A stretch of DNA of 64,000 bases. It comes from Phoronis australis (taxonomy: Eukaryota > Phoronida > Phoronidae). The notes beneath the pieces are model-generated. The model was not told the origin of the DNA. It saw only the letters and a list, made by a program, of their open reading frames with translations, and did not search any database. This document shows positions 12,201-24,400 of this stretch, piece after piece. The DNA is taken from positions 667,883 to 731,882 of the forward strand of contig NMRA01000126.1 in assembly GCA_002633005.1 (NCBI GenBank), written 5' to 3'. How positions within the stretch are numbered: position 1 is the stretch's first letter; every line of letters starts with the position of its first letter. Position numbers and translations under genes: made by a program.

Positions 12201-15200
12201 GAACAACTCAAGAGTAAGCTTCAGTTAGAAATGATCACTTCTTGTAGCTATTGACAAATCTATTCACATAACATTAGGCATCAAAAGGACATCCGAGCCA
12301 TTACTTTGTTAATAGAAAAATTGAACACGAGCAGAGGAAAGCAATTGAAATGTGCCCACAAAGGCACTACAAACAGTATGCTTTTAGGGGTGTTTATTAA
12401 TATAATAACAATAGCAATGCAGTGCATTGATGTGCGCTCACCATGTGCATCGCATGTATGGCTGACACAAGGGATGATTACTATTTCTACTTAATGGAGC
12501 AATGCTCTCCTCAATAGGAACTCACCTGCCAAGGCCGCAAAAAAATAAAACAGAAGACACAGTGGGTAGTCAGATACGTCCAAACGTTGTCATCTGTTGT
12601 CACATTCACAGAAATACACTTGCCAAATTTCACACAAATTCTCCACGAGAAACAGCTGCGTATGCGGAAAAAGCAAACTGCCACTAGGGGAGCGCCACAC
12701 TAGTCAAAACTGTCTAAAAATTGTCAACCATGCTCTTCCCAGTAGAAACATATTTACCAATGAATTTTCTTAACGATTCTTAGACTGGTTTGGCCGATGG
12801 ACGTCATCAAAAATAGTGCCAGTCGATATTAATAAAAATAGTTTGCCCCTATGGTTGTCACAGTAGTTAGATGTCATATAAAATCAACACCGGAACATGA
12901 GCATCTACCAAAGAAGTCGGAAGATATTGAAGTAAATGTACAGAAAAGCCCAAATTGGCACAAAAAGCAGGAGAGCAAATTAACAGACCTGTCCAAAAAT
13001 CAACAGTGGCCACACTCTTATCAATAGAAACAAATAACAAACTTCACAAAGATCTACCAAAAGGAAGTTGCTTGAAATTGAGGCAGTCACAAAAATCATT
13101 GTCACAACGAGAAGCCATCAATTGGATCTGTCTAAAATGAATGGCATCTGCGATCTTCTCAGTTCGATCAACATATCTAAAGCCAAATTTCATAAAGATC
13201 CATCAACAGGAAAACATCTACAGATTTTCATGATGACTCTTCAAGTGGTTTTGGCAGATTGAGAGGCAACTAATGTCAAAAACGTGAAAAAAAAAACAGG
13301 GGTATCACAGAATAGGTAGAATCCGTCTCACAAGTGGTGGCATAGCCAATATCCACCTACACTATGAAATTCAATACATTGTAGGTTTATAAAACATCAA
13401 GGACAATCCTTCATGACAGAAAGGTAAACGTCAGAAATGAAAATGTAAGAATAGCCAACAGGGTGCAGCACATACTGAATTTGTACAAAAATTGGCACAT
13501 AATTATGATGTATTCTGACTCTTAGGCAAAAACATTTTTTCGCTTCTGCGAAGATTCATCACAAAAATAAACTGACCCTAGTGGGCACAGCAGCAGTATA
13601 TAGATTAGCCAAATTTGCATGCCATCCTTTTCTTGACAAGGTCGCACGGCTGGTTTGAAGAATAGAGAGGCGGACATTGGAACAAGTTGCCCGTGGAATT
13701 TATGGTAAGATCAAAGCAAATGTGGCACATGAAAACACTTCTGTAGGCTTTTGATACGGAGACCATGGAGAAAAATTGCTGCCCTTCACCATAACATATA
13801 ATTGCCACTAATCAATTGTCCCCACTTGTCTGTATAACTATATGAAGTATCTCTTGCCTAAATACAGACTGACCCTTGTTACATCGTTGCTTCTATTTCA
13901 AACAAGAACAAAGGAGAGTTGATATGCACACATTATGCAAGCGAAAACAGTAAAGAAATTAGGGGTGCCCATTTTAAAATATACTGCACAAATCATAATT
14001 TCTGCTCAACCGGTTGAAAACAAGCCAGCAGGTCAGGAAAATAGCTGACGGTCAAGGTTGCCTAATTTTTAATAGACCAGCAGCCCATATATGAGCTGAC
14101 CTATGGTGCTGACACTGACTTTACTGTACCCCTAATAGGCCCAATTAAGCTGACCCATCTGTTGTTAGCCTAAAATTAAGGTTGCCTAATACCATTGGCA
14201 GGCTGCCCACAGCATGAAATAAATGAACATAAACTAGGGTTACATAACCGATTTACAGTCACTCATGCTGTTAGTGGTGACATGGGGTGGGACTCATCTC
14301 GAAATGGAAATTGAATATGTTGCTCTTTGGAACAAATTAGTGACCACAGGTGATGATAGGTTACTAAAAAGGGTATTGCATTTCTATGGGAGTACTCTGT
14401 TGGTAGACGGTATCAAAAATTTGCTTAACATAACTGGCATGCAATCCCTTTTTTTTAAATTTGACTACTTGTAACATAGTAGATGCTAGAAACAAACTAT
14501 TTGAATACTCAAAACATGTTTGGGCAGAGTCTGCTGTAACAAAACCCAAGTTAAGAACCTACATTTTATTTAAGCACCAGTTCTTAACTGAACCATATGT
14601 GAAGCTTAACTTATCTCATTTCGAGCGATCACTTTTGGTTCAGTTTAGAGCAGGAAACTCCCACTACACTTGGAAACTGGTCGTTATATAAACACACCTG
14701 CTTGTGTTCTGATTCTGAAGGATGAACTACACTTTGTGTTTGATTGTTCTCTTTATAACTCATGGAGGTTTATTCTGTTTAATAGTGTTTCACTTCAAGT
14801 CCCGAACTTTGCAGATTTCAGAAGATTAGATACGTTAAAACTATAGTGTTTCAGTATTTCCCTAAGCAATTCATCAAATATATCAAGTCTGCTTTTGAAC
14901 TTAGAAACTGTTGCAATTTATGGTAAAACTGAGTTGTGTGGTTAAAGTGACTCAAAAGCCCAACTGGGCTGGATACTTATTCTTCTTACCAATGTTATAC
15001 CTTAAGAATAATTATACTTGTCACTACAATAACAACAAAGTCTCCTTTTGCGTGTGCCATGTTCGCATCAGTTGCCCATTGTCATGCACAGAGCAACAAG
15101 TTCAGCCTTACCCTAGTTATCAGATGTAAGTGGGGTAAGTTGCACTAGTTTAAGTTGGTTCTAGGGTAGGCTGGGTGTGGACAGGACATTCCTTTTCATG

Positions 15201-15357
15201 GCAGAAGACTACTCCAACAATAAATGTGGATTTAGTCCAGTCCTCATGACTAGGAATTGTGGGTCATTTTGTCTGAATACTTTTGGCTGGTGACTGTAAA
15301 TCCTAAATTTCTGACAGCACATGGAAGAACCTGGGTAGATATAAAAGCAGACAAAAT

Positions 15358-15416
<59 letters not shown>

Positions 15417-18400
15417 TGTCACTAGAGTACACCACACTAGTCAGATCTGTGTAAAAATTAGCACCAATAAGAACAAATATGCCCTTTGGTGTTCATAATA
15501 TTTCTCAACCATTATACACAAGATTTTGCATAAGTCTATTAAAATAAAATTGTCAAAAATAGCTGATAACACAATTTTTTTCTTTCTCGTAATTCTTGAA
15601 TTTGAGATGGCCAATACTGCCTATTTCTAAAATTTGGTAGTTTTTTTTAGCTCCGATTGATCAAAATAATTAATTTTTTTGCGTACCAAACTGGACAATT
15701 TTTACGTAGGTGGCACAAAAATGTAGAATCCACCTGAAACTGGATAGCTAAGCTGTTGTTTGTCATATAGGCTTGTATGTCACATTTTACGAAGATCTAT
15801 CTACAAGAAACTTTGTACAAAATGAGGAAGACAGAAAGAAAACCTAAATTGTTTCTAGGGGACGTTACAGAAACCAGACACATCCCAAAATCAACATTAG
15901 CTGTGCTCTCAACAGGAACACATTTCAGAGAGATCAAATTGAGGTTAGATATTGAGGCAGATGCAAAAAGTGCCACTCAGGGGAACTACTGTAGTCGGAA
16001 CCAATGTCAGTTGTGCTCTACTCAATAAAAACTTAAGATATATGTCAAAGAACTATGTTGATATTGAGCCAAATACATGAAATCACCACTAGAGGACCCC
16101 ACAGTTATCAGGCCAGTTTGAAAATCAACATAAGGCATGCCCGTCTCCGTAGAAACAAATTTTCAAGCAGCTTGGCAGAAATGAGGTGAACACCCGAATA
16201 CTGATTCAAAAATAATAAAAAGACGACAATGTTGTACAGAATACGTCACACAATCTCTACATTCCAAAGTACTTTTATTTCTAATATAAAGGTATGAAAA
16301 CCTGCAAAAGGTTGGAAACAGGGGAGGCGCATGCCCCCATTTATTGCAACCCTCACCCCTGGTCAAAACTTGATTTTGCATTTGGCTCTAGTGTTCATTG
16401 GAAAATGGGCAGGTTATACAGTGGAGAAAACTGGTTCTCAAAATGTAAGCCGTCTTCTTCACATTAGGAACATATATGCCAATTTCCATAATCATCCTTA
16501 GAGTGGTTTGGCTGATAGAGGGGCTGATGCCAAAAAACTCAAAAACAGTAAAAATGGACAATGTGTGCGCAAAATGCATTGAATTCATGCAAAACCGGAA
16601 AGGCAGCGTCATCTCACTAATGGATAGATACCTATTTGCCAGATTTTATAAAAATCTGTAACAGAAGTTCAAAGGTACATCGATAACAATTAAAACTAAA
16701 ATTGCCACTAGGGAACACATCGGTAGTCGGATCCATTCGAAAATTATGCTCATGCTATCTCTTCCAGGAAGTAAATATATCTCTAGAATTTCATAAACAT
16801 ACATCCAAGGGCTTTGGAGATACAGTAGTGGCGCCAGATGGATGCTAGAAGGACATGGATGACAGCACAATGTGAATAATAATGGCCACTAGGTGGCGCA
16901 GAATGTCTAACCCATTTGAAAATGGGAAGCTGTCATTTTTAATAAAAACCTATTAACTAGAGTTCATCGAAATCTGCTAAAAGAAACTTCGAAGACACAG
17001 AGGCAAACGTAAAATATAACAAGAGCGAAACGCAGAGCATTGAAATGCGCCCATGAATGCACTGCAAACAATGTGCTTCTAAGGTGTTTATTTGTATCAT
17101 AAAAATGGCCATTAGATAGTGCAAAATATTTCGAATCCATCACAAAACTGGAAAATGTCACCGTTTTTTTAATATTTCATGAAAATACATCAAAAAACTT
17201 TAGCAAACCAGAAAAAATGAAATTGCCACTAGGGGACAAAGATTCATCGAATCCGTCTGAAAGCTGTCGTCTTCTGTTGTCAATGTCATATAAATACACT
17301 TGCTAAATTTAATAAACATTCTGAAAAGGGCTTAAAGGCCCTTTCATATTGACTTAACTCCGGTCTGAGCGGAGTGTCGACGTAAACAGCGCAGTTAACT
17401 GGACCGTTCATACTGGCTTCGGTAGTTAATGAACATCAAAGTAAGCGGTTGTGTGCCGCTGTCGTCATCGAAGTTATCGCCAGGTAGCGTTGCAAGCTAA
17501 GATTTTTTTCAATGTTTTAATTTGGAAATAATTTACATGTGCTAAGTGACATTAAACTGATTTTTAAATCGATTGGTCATTATTAAAGCAAAATATAAGC
17601 AGCTATTAGTGACGACACTGCCTTGTAACTGTTGACGATAACAGTGGCACCTGGCGATAACTTCGATTGGACCGGAGTTAAGCGTTCATACTGCACCGCA
17701 GCATCGACGCTGCGGTCTTAAATCCACCTCTTAACTGCGATGTTAATTGGAGCTGTTAACTGCGATCCAGGACCGGAGTTAAGCGTTCATACTGACTGCA
17801 ACTCCCCAAACCATCGACGCGTCGACGTTAGTATGAAAGGCCCTTAAGAGATACAGCTAAGGGTGCACAAAACTACCACTTAGGAGGCACCACAGTAATC
17901 ATCGTCAACCATCCTCTTCATAGTAAGTACATACATGCCAATTTTCACAATCCTCCTTAGAGTGGTTCCGTTGATGGAGGGACGGACGCCAAAAAACAAA
18001 CTCATAAACAGTAAAAATGGCCACTAGGTGGCCCAAAACACCTCAAATCTATCCAAAAACAAGAGGATAGCATCACCTCATTTATACATGCCCACGTGCC
18101 AAATTTTACAGAAATCCATCACGGACCTTTGAAGATACAGAGGTGAACGTAAAAAATAAAATTGCCCCTAAGGGGCACACCTGTCGTCTGATCTGTCCCA
18201 AAGTTGTTGACGTTCGTTGTCAACTTCATGTAAACATATTTGCTACATTTAATAAAGATCCTGTTGAGCATTTAGGAGATACAGCCATGGGCGCAAAAAC
18301 AAACACAACTGCGACTAGGAGGAGCCACAGTAGTCAAAGTCGTCAGAAAATCATCGTCAATCACCCTCTTCATAGTAAGAATATACATGCTAATTTTCAC

Positions 18401-21400
18401 AATCATCCTTAGAGTGATTAGGTTGACAGAGGGGTGAACACTAAAAAACTGACTCGAAAATAGTAAAAATGACCACTAGATGGCGCAAAATGCCTCGAAT
18501 CTATCCGAAAATGGGAGGATAGCGTCATCTCACTAATAGATGGCTATTGCCAAATTTCATGAAAATTGGTTGAGGACCTTTGAAGATACAGAGGCAAACA
18601 TAAAAAACTAAAATTACCAATAGGGGTCACAGCACTATTCGGGTCCATCCGAAACTCTTCGCCCCCATTGGAACACACCTGCCAAATTTCAATAATATGC
18701 TGCAAGGGGTTAAGGAGATACAGCTGCAGACGCCGGACCCCTAGACAGAGATGACAGCAATATGCACCCACATATAGATATATGGGCGCATAATTAAGTG
18801 GGTCCATAAAAATTATATACGGTAACCACTGTCTATCAGACATAAAATAATGAGGGCTTGGAATTCCAATGACATAAAGAGAAGAACATATTCCAGGTGA
18901 TGTATCATAATGATTCCACAAATAGGCTTGTCTGATAGAAATATTTTTTCATAAGTAAAGTCAAAATGATAATAAAAAGAAACAAAGAGAAAATTGGAAA
19001 TCAAATAAGAGAAAACCAAACTCAAAAAAGAGGAAATCCTCATAAAAGAGGAAAAGTCCAAGTCCAGGTTACTCAACTTTCCCACATGTATAAGACCTAA
19101 TTGACACATGCAGGTTTAGACTTAACAGTATGTTCATGAGAAGCCGTGGCTAAAGTTGATTTTGGACTGGTCTGACAACTACGGCACCTCCTACTGGTAT
19201 TTTTGTCTTTTTTGTGTTTATCTCTTTAATCTTTTGTAGGATCTTTGTGTGAATTTTTGCAAGTGTTAATAATTGTGACAATGGCTGCCTTTGACTTTTG
19301 GATGGCTCTGACTACCGATTATTGGCAATTATCATTTTTACATTAACTTTCCATAAGTATCTTCAGAGTTCTTTGATGGTGTGTAATGAAATTTGACAAA
19401 TATGTTAACTTTCTATTGTGAAGACAACAGCAGCTTTTCATTTTGTGATGGCTTTGATGTATTATGCACAATCTAGTCATATCTATTACTTCCAAGTCAT
19501 CTACTTCATACGCTAAAACATTCAGAATATCAAGAAAATTGGCAGATGTATTCCTACTGACAAGAGCATAAGGGATGCGGATTTTCAGATGGGTGCAATT
19601 ACCGTTGTGCCTTATAGAAATATTTCTGCATCTGTGACAGTATCTTCTAAACCCCTTTGGGAGTTTTGGCAAGTGTATTCTTATTAACTTGAAAATAGAT
19701 GGACGGGTCAACCTACCGCTTCACCTCCTAATGGCCATTTGGTTGTTTCACTTTCGCCCCTGTAATCCCTAACAGATTTTCATGAAATTTTAGCAAATAG
19801 CTTTTTATTGGGGAGACGATGACACCTTCCCAATTTCGGATACGTCGAGGTATTCTGATCTGTGTCACCTAATGGCCATTTGTGCTGGTTTTGAGGAAAT
19901 ATCTGATACATATGTTATCATCTCTGGAATTGTTACTAGTGAACTAATCCAGATTGAGTTGTCCAAATTGAGGTTGCAATCACTGAAATGGTCTGACAGT
20001 GAAATGGAGATTTTACAGTTAATAAATCCTGAATCCGAAGGTCTGTGTCACTTAAAAGTGATTCAAACCTCGAAGGGAATTTTATAATCATTTCAGGGAA
20101 ATTAAATTTTAGGCCTGATGAAGGGGCTTTAACATGATTTTAAAGAAATTTTCAGAAAGAAAATGAGGCTGAATACTGGCATCAAGGCCATAAACTTGCC
20201 TGAAAATGGACTGGTGCAGGTGCATTCCAGCTATACAACTCTAATATCAAATTTTCTCATGATCCACCGAGCAGTATTTGAGATAATTAACAGACAAGTA
20301 CAGGTGACGGCATGGAGATGAGCTATATGTGACCACAAAATTTCTGCGGGTGCACAAAAGCAAGACAAAGTACACTTTCATCATGTTTATGTTTCAAATA
20401 GACCTTTAAACACACCAATCAATGACACTTCTATACCTTGCAGTTCAAATATGACATCAGTAAGGAACAGCAGTGAAGACTGGGAAGGAGACATTTTTGC
20501 AGCATGCTTAAATGATGATGTCAACAGAGTGTCACAGTGGATGGAAAACAATGATGTGAATGTAAGTGATGAGTCAGGTGACAGTTTGTTACACTGGAAC
20601 TTACAAAACAGCAAGGGTTCATATAATGTCAGCCATTTGTTGATCAATCGAGGGGTGGCTAAGAACACGGTAAACAAACGTGGTCAAAGTGTCCTTCACT
20701 ACGCTTGCCAGTATGTGTCAGATATGCATCTGATAAACACCATACTTAAAGATGTCACAACTGACCTTGTTTGTCAGGACCAGGATGGCAACACACCACT
20801 TCACTTGGCCTGTCGTACTGTCAACTACTATGCCTTCATGCCAATATTCCTACACACAACCTATCGTGATAAAGGTAACAGTAAACGCGCAGTGGATGTC
20901 AAGAATAAGTATGGACGAACATGTCTGGATGAACTGCTCACTCAGTTAACAGAGCCTAGCAAGCTATCTGTTCCATGGCATGCAACCCTGGAGATTACCA
21001 ACAAGTTGTGTGAGCATAAGGCAGACGGTGACTGGAAGTATTTCAAGGAGACATTCACAGCAGTTGATGAATTGATTTTGGTTTGCATAACTAAAAGCTT
21101 CACTAGCATCTTAGAACGTCTACTGGAGCATTTTGTGAGCGCAAACCATAAAGTGGGTGGAGTGGACATTCTTCACTATTCTATCTATGCATGTCAGGAT
21201 GACTGTATACAGACGATTCTCAACTATGGTGCAAATGTTGACAGACATGTTACACTGTTAGAAGACTTGCAGTCTATTTGTTATGACTACAAGTCCACAT
21301 CATTCGGACTTAAGCTTGTCAGCACACTTAACACTCTCATACAAAATGGTGTACTGATAACATGTCCATCATCGCTCTCCACCATTTTAGCCACTTTAGA

Positions 21401-24400
21401 GAAACAACAGGTAAGTCCCTTCTCAATCAACAGCGTGCTTGACACCTATATCGTTAACGCTCCCAGGGTCAAAGGTGATTACATAGCCATGCTGCAGGAC
21501 AAGGATCTAAGCAACAAGCTGACAGGTACATACGGTCCAGAACTTCTCGCCAGCATTAGAGATCGCTTCACAGTCTGCCAAGCTCCTGCACTGCAGGACC
21601 TGTGCAGATGCAATATACGTGATGCAGTTCTGACTGCGCGTAAATATAACTGGAGAAGGGCTATTGACCAACTGACATTACCAAAGGCAATAAAACAATA
21701 CTTGTGGTTTGGCCGACTTGTCAATACTAATTCATTGCTAATGGCTCAATGCCACTTTATATGACATGGCACATATTTTCAAATCCTGGACCCACAACAA
21801 GTCAAATCATTATGTTGAATCATGTATGTTTTTGAAAGTCAAGCCTTGTTTCCTTTTGACTTCATGGATGTTAGACAAATTCAATGAAGTCTTCAAATAA
21901 GGCAAGTTTACAGTGCCTCCTTACTACTATGTCCAGGGTGGAGCTTGTAGCTTTTTACAGCTTAATACTCTGATTTTCATCACATCTGTGCTAATTTTTA
22001 TGGGAATTCTTTACTAATCTAGAACACAATATAGTGGACAGGTGAAATTTTATTTAAAAAAACAAATAATGAAAATTATGTTGTCTTCTTGTTACAAACC
22101 ACCATTTTCGAGACTTGGGATTGATAATCTACACCACATTGAAATTCTGGAAGATACAGCAGCAGTTATCTAATTAGCCACGGTCTTGTAATTGGCTATC
22201 CCAGATGATTATGAACAACGAAATGCACACACTTTGCTTTTCTATAGGTACACATTTCTGTTGCCTGTGCTCCACATTCTCGCGCTATTTAGTCAGTGGC
22301 AAGGCATCAAGTTTGTGGCCATTACAACAACACCACTTTCAATCATGATGTGTTCCATGTTAGTATGTACTTGCCAGGAAAAAGCTGAAGTTTGTTAATG
22401 ACACTAAAGTACGAGTTAGTCGAAGAAGCCATGGTTGCCATTTCCTTGGTTTGAATTTCGACGAGTCTTGCTTTGATGAGAGTACTCTGCACTGCTTTGG
22501 GTTTCGCGATTCGCAAATGAAAGCTTAAAATAACTAGTAAAATACCTTTTATAGAAAAAATGAGTTCATTAGCTAATTTTCAGTCCTAGCTCGGCTTCGG
22601 GTTGTGTTTCTTTTTGTTGAGTCTGATTGCCAACTTCCCTGGCTCCAAGATGTCGCATGACTGTGTTTTTGATAATTAAAAGTTGTCACTATTTTCACTA
22701 TTTGTAGAAAACAGTTTGAAGGTTAAGATGTGTTTTTGCTAATTAAGTTAAACATTATGTTTAAAATCAGTAAATATTCGTTTTCTTGGTAAATGAATCC
22801 TTGGAGATTATTCGATTGTACCATGACCTATAACTGGGAAATTAATATCGAATAAGCTGCTACATCACTCGAAAGCACAAATATCACTATTTCTTTTCTG
22901 TTATAGTCTATTTTATTCGACTTTGGCAAATGTAAACAGTCAAGTAAAATACTATAGGGGTTTCAGCAGCATGCTAACATGTTGAGAGAATGTAACTGGT
23001 GGTTTGTATCACTTTAAGTTTGTGTTTTCTGTGTGTGTGAAATAAAAAATTAGTGAAGTTTCCTAAATGATTATATTGTGAAATATTCTTGTGCAACAAA
23101 TAAGTAAATTAGCATAGCCAAGAGTTCAGGTCGCAAAATCTAAGACATACTTTAGCACAGGGCTCAACGCTATTAAGATCGCCAGGTCGCATTTTACGAC
23201 CTAGCCAAAATCCCAGGTCGCATTTTCAAAATCCAGCTTGCACTCATAAATGCCAGGTCGCAAACATTTTCCCGCCATTTTTACGCGCCAAAGTTGATTT
23301 TTCAGATCATCGAGAAAATGTTTACATTATGCTCTTACCTGCAAAGTTAAATACTCACAAATTGCAGATCGCAAAATTGAGTTCGTTCATGCAGGTACGG
23401 CGTTACTATTTTTCACGACCCCCATTGAAATGTTCTAGAGCGCAAGGCAAGTTGCTGACGTGAACGTTGAATCGATGCTCTCTAATCTAACCGATACGTG
23501 CATTAGAGTAGCTAAATTTGCGATGTGAAAAGGGAGAAAATGCCCATTGAAAAAGTATCCACGACTTTGCCAGGTCTCACCTGCTATTGGCTGTCATCAA
23601 AGTCGTAAAAGATTCAAACTAACTCGGAGTGCAAATTCCCTCCACTTTTTGTTCGCAGCCCAAATTTTGCAACTTAACTCAACGTTTGAAAAACATCTGC
23701 CAAAAAATCCATAAAACAATGCCCCAACCCAATGACGTATTTGGATGCGCGGGAACAATTCAGTGCAATTTTCACAACAAAAATGTGGTACTTATATGCT
23801 GCTTATGTACTCAACAATTAGTTTTCCATGAAATGAATAGCTTCGAAATAATTCCAGACTCCGTGTGGGTTTCCATCGGGTAATTCGAGTTTGCTCCTCA
23901 ATACCTTCCAAGTGCGGGAAAAAATAGGTCAGTCACAAAACGACACGCATGTCACTAGTGTTAACTTTCTTTCAGAGGTATGAAACAAAGCCGGGATTTG
24001 GGTTTTACATAATGAGAAAAGACGTTTTTTGAAAACTGAATGTGTTGTGTAAATTAAATGAGAATGATACAATACATAGGATGCATGTCAGGTTTAAACC
24101 ACGCGCATTTGTAGTGCGCTATAATGGGCACTAGCCTGAACTGTGGGCGTTTAATTGGAAATTCTCAAAACTTGAGGGGGAACGCTTAGTAGATTAGTGA
24201 GCGCTTATTATGAAACACTTCAAAGGTAGGGAGTAGGCTTGTGCGTGAGCATAGTCGGTCGTTAACCTGAGTGTGCGGTAATAAGATAATAAAAGTCTGC
24301 CATGGTAAGAAACGTTACAATTAAATAATACGATTTTGCGAGGCAAACTCCATCTAGTAGGGGTGACTTTCTGGATATCGTTTCCACCAACACTGTACCC

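Larger units (their letters stand above)
15416..18793 (+). mobile_element. Composite tandem-repeat family, long multi-copy block
   Basis: A nearly continuous run of family units in SEC63 intron 12. It contains a second left-end block at about 17018 (AACAAGAGCGAAACGCAGAG, then TGAAATGCGCCCA) and a right end at 18761-18793 (hairpin CCACATATAGATATATGGG, then GCGCATAA), so at least two elements are joined. Best cores: CCACTAGGTGGCGC at 16885 and CCACTAGATGGCGC at 18473. A piggyBac-like MITE interrupts one unit at 17336-17843; the flanks join cleanly as ...AAAGGGCTTAAGAGATACAGC. Confidence 0.78.
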
